DNA of 64,000 bases from Cynocephalus volans (taxonomy: Eukaryota > Chordata > Mammalia > Dermoptera > Cynocephalidae): assembly GCF_027409185.1 (NCBI RefSeq), contig NC_084470.1:38987001-39051000 (forward strand), in the 5' to 3' direction. The notes under the pieces were generated by a model, which saw only the letters and a list, made by a program, of their open reading frames with translations, searched no databases and was not told the DNA's origin. Positions 58,461-64,000 of the stretch are shown here, piece by piece. The first letter of the stretch is position 1. Each line of letters starts with the position of its first letter. The position numbers were made by a program, and so were the translations under genes.

Positions 58461-60012
58461 TTTCAGTGGGTAGCAATGGTTCTGAACTTGACACGTAAAA
58501 ACACCTTCTAGGAACACTAGTTAAGTAGATTCTGGTCCTTTACTTTCCTAAGTCCTTTTCCCTATCTTTTTACAAAGTTTACACTCAAATATCTTTTGTT
58601 CATGCTGTCAAAATGACATGTCTGATTGTAGAGATCCGTGGAATCACACAAAGCTGTAAGATGCATAACTCTAATAGCTAGAAGAATGATGAAAATAATT
58701 CAGAACAGAACCAAGCAGTTGAAGCTAATGAAGTGGTAAAGCAGCATAATTTGCAAAGATCCTTGAATAGACAGAAGAACAAGATACCAATGGGACACAC
58801 TTAAGATGATGGACAATCTGCCCTGTTTAAATTTTAGAGTCTCTGCTAAAGTGAACACAAAAGGCCTACAAATAAATTTTAATCATGATCCTACACAATG
58901 TATCTAGTTCTTATGTAACTTTCACTAGTTGAGAAGATAACCTAAAAATCATTAAGATAGTGTAACTGTCTCATTAGCAAATAAAGATCTTTTACCCTTG
59001 AGAAAATTTAGAAATAAAGGTAGATGTGTTTAAGAGAATTATGGTATTAATAATTTGTATTAAATATGCATTTGATATTTCAAGAGTTTGCAATGTTTAA
59101 AAGAATTTTGCCTTTGAGAGTAACATATCAAGCTTATGATTCCAATATAAAATGTGTAACTGAGTAATTGATTCAGAAATGTGATTTGAGATTGAAATCT
59201 TACTCTCTCTGTATACACACACACACACACACACACATACACACACAATGTGGGACTTTAATACAAATTCAAAATTTCTATTTTTATAAGTTTAATTTAT
59301 AGATTTGAAAGAGTGATTTAGATGCCCTAGAATATTTTTGCACTTGTCAGTTATTTGAAATTCTTAAAAAAGAAATTTAATGTACTAAATTTATAAACTG
59401 AGTTTAAAACATTTAAAAGAGTTTAAAATTTAAAGCTTTAAATAGGATAGATCATTAGTTGGAATAGCTTTAAAACTGAGGGACTTATATTCTGCTAACT
59501 TATAAGTACAATAAAAGATTTAAAAATAAGAAAAAACTAAATTGTTTGATTAATTTTAATAAGTTAAATATTAATGTTAAAATTAAATAATACCTGGATA
59601 ATCATTTTTTTTATTAATATCTTCCTAGGGGAACCCCAAATCTCGCCTTAACAGTTCACTTTACCTGGTTTTTTCATCTTCTTTTTGCTGAATCTTGCAG
59701 GAATGAATTAAGAATTTGGATGGTAGCATGGAAATAAATCAGAAAAGTGACTTCAGGTAACTCAGTTTTCCACACACAACTCTATGATGGGCAAAAAAGT
59801 GTAAGTGTGGACTCCACTCTCAGAAGGATGTAATGCCCACCATCGTGGGGGGAATAAAGGCAGAACAGGAGGGGAAAAATAAGAGAGGGGGGGAAAGGAA
59901 AAGAATAACACAAAGCAATAGTAACAGTGAAACAAAACACAAACCACTGACTCTGAAATGAAAAGTTATCCAGTAGGATAAGTTGAGCATGAGGTCGGTT
60001 CAGTTCAGCAGA
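58461..60012. other. AT-rich intergenic sequence with (CA)n at 59213-59247
   Basis: Very AT-rich from 58840 to 59620, including a CA run at 59213-59247 with one TA interruption. A G-rich patch lies at 59845-59900. No gene or confident transposon. Confidence 0.45.
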
Positions 60013-60066
60013 AACTAAAGCATGACCGGGGCGTGTCGCTCGAGCACGACAGAGGTCATTTTAGTT
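60013..60066. other. CpG-bearing imperfect inverted repeat
   Basis: The left arm AACTAAA-gc-ATGACC (60013-60027) pairs with the right arm GGTCATTTTAGTT (60054-60066), giving 13 pairs with a two-base bulge. The 26-base centre contains a second, shorter stem GTCG (60035-60038)/CGAC (60047-60050) around CTCGAG and holds most of the CpGs of the region. No known RNA or element is recognised. Confidence 0.6.
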
Positions 60067-60894
60067 AAGAGCTAAATGTCAGGCCATTTTATGTGCATCC
60101 AAAAAAAGAAAACTGGAGTAAGAATAGGAACACAGAAAAGAGGCAAGCATTTAACCCACAATGAAGTATTTTGGAAGATATTTTGTGCTTTTATGCATGC
60201 AAATTACTTCTGTCCATAGTAAGTTAAAATGACCATCTGTAGCCAGTTATGACTACAAAAATGTGGTGACATAAAAGGTAATTCCAAATAAATTGTAGGA
60301 TTGTATTATATTAGTACATATAATAAATGCCTCATTCTGAATTTATAGAATGGGGTATATACTTTATTAATGGACACTTAGCTCCTCACTAATAAGTGCT
60401 AAACAAAAAAATAAAAAGCATTGGTTTGAATGGTGTCTAAGTTATGGCTGCTGGGGTGCCCACATGGGATAGAAGATTTAGGGTAGCTGTAATTCTAGAG
60501 ACTTAAACTTCACTTGAGTCAAATGTCCACAAGACTGATGGAGCACTAGCAATTTTCAATGGGCAGTCTAACTTAAATGGTATGCTTTGATTTATAAATC
60601 CAGTGGGAAGAAACTGAAATGTGTGTAGGAGGAAAAATGTGAAAACAGGAAGCCAAGAATCAGAGAATAGAATAGGCATTTTGATATTAATGGGTCTTGT
60701 CAAGCTACTCCCACCAAAATAAAGTTGTTCTAGAGGGAAACAATTTTAAAAACCAGGCAAGAGTGAGTCAGACCACACATTGATGCCAAAAGATTATGAC
60801 TCGACAAAGGCTAGAGATAGAAGGAATACAGATTCCCAGATCCCTGGGAGATAGACAAGGTTTAGATTGGGTGGGACTGGCCTTTTTCCTTTTA
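60067..60894. other. No recognised feature
   Basis: AT-rich non-coding sequence. Confidence 0.35.
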
Positions 60895-61255
60895 AAAGTG
60901 CCATTCAATATTATCCAGCAGCAAGAAAAAACAAACGACTAATGTACCAACAATATGAATGAATCTTTATACATTGAGCTAAAGAAGCTAGTCCAAGAGT
61001 ATACCATATGGTTCCATTTGTAAGAGGTTCAAGGACAGGCAAAACTAATCTACGGTTTTAGAAATTATAAGAAAGTCTCAGGAGAGAGTGGTAAATGACT
61101 GAAATGTGGTATGAAGAAACTTTTTGTAGTGATGGAAATATTCCATATCATTATCAGAGTGATGGTTACATGTATACATTTGTCAAAATTCATTGAGCTT
61201 GAGAGTTTTGCAATTTCACTATATTTAAATTATATTTCAATGAAGCATTTTAGCA
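60895..61255 (+). mobile_element. L1M LINE 3' end, copy 1
   Basis: 'tacattgagctaaagaagctagtcc', 'gtataccatatggttccatttg', 'tagtgatggaaatattccatatc' and 'tggttacatgtatacatttgtcaaaattcattgagc' occur in L1M sense order and end with 'tatttcaatgaagc'. Confidence 0.85.
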
Positions 61256-61263
61256 TAAACTCA

Positions 61264-62055
61264 CACACACAAACACATTCGATGAAATACTACTACATAC
61301 CCACCATAGTGGCTAAATTAAAAATGACAAAAACTATCTGGTATTGGCAAGAATGTGAAGCAGCTGGAGCTGATGTACACTGCTGTCAAAAATATAAATT
61401 TGTAGAATAACACTTGCAGTTTCTACTACGACTAAGTATGCACCTATGTTATGGCCCAGTGAATCCAATCCTAGGTATATATACCCGACAGAAATGTTCA
61501 CATAAGTACACATTTTTTTTGCATATTTCTGCAATGACTTCCAACTGAAAACTTCCCAGATAGTCATCATAAGTAGAATGAATAAAAATTATGGAACAAC
61601 AACACAACATGAAAATTGCACAGCAATGAGAGTAAATGATAATTCTACGCAACAACATGAGTAAATCTCACTAATATATACTTGAGCAAGAGGAGCTAGA
61701 CACAAAGAGCACATACAGAAGGAGCTAGACACAGAAGAGTACATACAGAAGAAGCTAGACACAGAAGAGAACATCCTGGATGGAACTATAAATATAAAGT
61801 AGCAAAATGGGCAAAATTAATCTATGATGTTAAAAGTAAGATAGTTGTTACCCCTGGGGAATTATAATGAAAAGAAAGCAGGAGGAGACATGTAGGATAC
61901 TGGTCATATTCTCTTTCTTGAATGGGGTTCTGGTTACACAAATGTACTCAGTTTGTGAAAATTCATGGAGCTGCACAACTATTATAAATGTACCTTGCTA
62001 TATGTGACATATAAATCATAAATGTTTGATTTTTTTTAAAGTAAAAATAAAAAGA
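61264..62055 (+). mobile_element. L1M LINE 3' end, copy 2 (longer)
   Basis: 'ccaccatagtggctaaattaaaaatgac', 'ggtattggcaagaatgtgaagcag', 'agtgaatccaatcctaggtatatatacc', 'tgggcaaaattaatctatgatg' and 'aatggggttctggttacacaaatg' are L1M. It begins further 5' and ends at the same 3' region as copy 1, so two L1 tails lie head to tail. An internal triplication sits at 61692-61779. Confidence 0.85.
61692..61779 (+). repeat. 29-30-bp tandem triplication inside L1
   Basis: Three units starting GGAGCTAGACAC / GGAGCTAGACAC / GAAGCTAGACAC begin at 61692, 61721 and 61751. Each ends in 'agagnacat...'. L1 has one such segment at this place. Confidence 0.9.
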
Positions 62056-62345
62056 GTGTCCAATTGTACTCCTCACCATCCTTTGCTCTTTTCTGTTAAT
62101 ACACCTTTGACTTAAGAGCTGCCATCAGCCTTCTCTGTTTCCTGACCAGCCACATGTTTGGTACCTTCCATTTTTGGTTCCTTCTCACCAAGTGTCTTAG
62201 CTATTGTGGCATTATATTGTCTCTTACACTCTTCAGTGCTTCAACCCATTACAGCTAAGAAATTTCCTCAGTCAGCTATCTAGACACCTCAATGCCTAAG
62301 CCGGTGTCTAGCTCATAGTAGGCACTCAGCATTTGTTTAAAAAGT
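62056..62345 (+). repeat. L2-like tail in unassigned sequence
   Basis: The last 60 bases ('cctaagccggtgtctagctcatagtaggcactcagcatttg') are an L2 tail. The preceding part is more weakly L2-like. Confidence 0.55.
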
Positions 62346-62657
62346 TAAAGAAAAATAAAGAAACCTCCTTAGATGCTCCCAACAGCTGCTCTCCTCTGCC
62401 CTCACCTGGCTATGCCTACCTTGATTCTAACGAGTGTTGGCCTTGGGTAGTAAGAAGGAGAAAGTATTATTTTAACTGATGGAGAGCCATCAGGGGTGAA
62501 GAATTTGCACAAATATTTCTAACTCCAGTCTACTACCTGAATCGCAGGAGGAGAACCAACAGGTATACTGAGGAAACCCGTGGGAGTTGTCACTGCCAGG
62601 GTCACAGTTAGTGGCACTGCTGTGATACAATTGGAAGTCTTCAGTGGTACAACTCCT

Positions 62658-62692
62658 GCAAATATATATAGATATATAGATATATAGATATA
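62658..62692. repeat. (TATAGA)n microsatellite
   Basis: AT-rich repeats of ATATAGAT units. Confidence 0.9.
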
Positions 62693-62764
62693 AAAGTTTA
62701 TGGATTATTAACTGTATCATTAAGGAAAAATTACAGTTGCAAATAACAGAAAATGTAATCACAA

Positions 62765-63110
62765 TGCTTTAACATAGAAGAGATTATTTTCCTCTATAAT
62801 ATAAAACCTGGAGTTAGGTGGTCCAGGCCAGTGCAATGGCTCAACAATCCAACTCTTTCTTTGCTATCCTGCTTTGTCACCCTTAGTGTGTTCACAGCAT
62901 CCTCCTTCCTGTAGCCTCATGGTTGCAGGATGGCTGTTCTAGCCTCATCTTTGTATTCCAAGGAGAAAAAAGTGGGGAGAACAGAAGGGAAAAGAAGTGA
63001 CAGAAAAAGCTTTCCACTTGCATTCCACTAAGTCACATAATTGCCACGGAATCCAAGTTTCAAGGAATCCAAAGATAAAATCTCTGTAGTAGGCACAGGT
63101 AAGAGATACA
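62765..63110 (-). mobile_element. Old LTR-like repeat, antisense
   Basis: 'agagattattttcctctataatat', 'ctggagttaggtggtccaggccagtgcaatggctc', 'cttcctgtagcctcatggttgcaggatggc' and 'aagtcacataattgcca' follow a mammalian repeat I associate with old LTRs. Family uncertain. Confidence 0.5.
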
Positions 63111-64000
63111 TTGAGTGGAAATGTAAGTTGAGTCCACATCCTTCAGTTACATTACCTACATTAGAACAACATGGGGTGTTGCTATCACAAATGACTATGT
63201 AGTCGCCTAGTGCATTTTTGAGCTGCTGTTAAAAATGGTACCAGTAGAGGCTGCCTAATGGGAAAGTCCCGTGACAGATGGTAAGAAAGTTTGAACATAG
63301 ACAAATATTGCAACTTTTAAAATATACATAGACATAAAGACCAAGATTGGAAAGGAAAACTTAATAATAAAAATACTTTCATATTCAGATAGTGAGATTA
63401 TAGATAATTATTTCTTTTCAAACAAGTTATTCTAGTCTTGTAATATTGTTTCACAAACAAAAAGTAATTTTAAAATCTTTTCATACTTAAAAAAATAACA
63501 AAGCCCATCTTCATAGACCATAAAAGACACTCCTGCTTTGAAAAGCATAATTTTGGTGAAGATACAGCCCTTAAGAAAAATTTGATGATCAATGTTTACT
63601 CAAGAGAAAGGTGGGCCCTCCAACAAGAACAAAAGAGTCTCAGAGAGCATATGGCATACTGTGTCAGGTGGATCTACTGATCATTTGAATTCTCCAGGAC
63701 AATTTCTTGTGTACTTTGTGATTCTGGCTTCTCTGAGATCAACAGCCTGGGGGAATTGTATAGAGATGGCAGACCAGGGTACAGGCAGAAGATGAGAGGG
63801 TTAAGATAGAAAAAAAAAGTACCAGGTTCTACATCCTTCTGGAATAGGTTAGCTTGAGACATTTAAGAGAGCAGAGATGTGCATGTTGCATAAAACTAAT
63901 AACCTGGAAGGTACCATTTTGAGTGGAAAGGAACAGATATTTCCTGAGCCATCCCTAATGATAAATGGTGCTAGATGGAGTGGCTGTTCGCTTATCAGGC
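63111..64000. other. No recognised feature
   Basis: Non-coding sequence to the end of the window. Open frames at 63592-63795 and 63674-63862 have no domain. Confidence 0.35.

Noticed and set aside
1..64000. CRISPR arrays, bacterial operons, phage or plasmid features
   Set aside because: No direct-repeat/spacer pattern, no dense coding and no ribosome-binding organisation; the window is mammalian nuclear DNA.
1..64000. Alu elements, snRNA, Y RNA, 7SK, 5S or mitochondrial (numt) copies
   Set aside because: I looked for their signature phrases by eye and saw none; a similarity search could still find decayed copies.

Overview
This is vertebrate, specifically mammalian, nuclear DNA. It is AT-rich and dominated by decayed interspersed repeats, and I recognise one protein-coding gene. 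The intact open reading frame at 5818-6597 (259 codons, + strand) is LRRC3B, a small leucine-rich-repeat membrane protein. Its whole coding sequence lies in one exon. That exon begins at a splice acceptor (AG at 5656-5657) and ends near an AATAAA signal at 6890-6895. The promoter and first non-coding exon(s) are not in the window and should lie further left.

Organism: no Alu, B1/B2, carnivore or ruminant SINEs were seen. Two young tRNA-derived SINEs (39161-39339 and 44032-44202), each with perfect 15-bp target-site duplications, look like the tRNA-Ile-derived CYN family described from colugos (Dermoptera). My best reading is a colugo genome (Galeopterus or Cynocephalus). This rests on recognising the SINE, not on a search.

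Layout: 1-5657 is upstream/intronic sequence, with an L1-like stretch, a possible solo LTR with a 5-bp TSD (1067-1436), a MaLR-type LTR with a 5-bp TSD (2318-2643) and L2/MIR relics. 5658-6915 is the LRRC3B terminal exon. From 6916 to 64000 (about 57 kb) I find no other convincing gene. It holds MIR and L2 relics on both strands, L1 3' ends (15968-16431, 32830-33400, 40405-40960, 47420-48480, 60900-62050), MaLR/ERVL-type LTRs, hAT DNA-transposon fossils (MER5/MER20-like and a 327-bp element at 42235-42561), a retroviral 3' LTR with an env-like remnant (22443-23560, - strand) and many microsatellites. This is a tissue-restricted gene beside a gene-poor region.

I did not find an obviously new biological system. 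The most checkable oddities are: the two uORFs in front of LRRC3B, one overlapping its start; the CYN SINE variant with an internal perfect hairpin; an 80-bp segment present twice, one copy inside a MER20-like fossil; a G4-plus-GA tract; a CpG-bearing inverted repeat near 60.0 kb; and a short GC-rich coiled-coil-coding stretch near 46.9 kb that I cannot assign. Repeat boundaries were judged by eye and most are accurate only to tens of bases unless a TSD is given.
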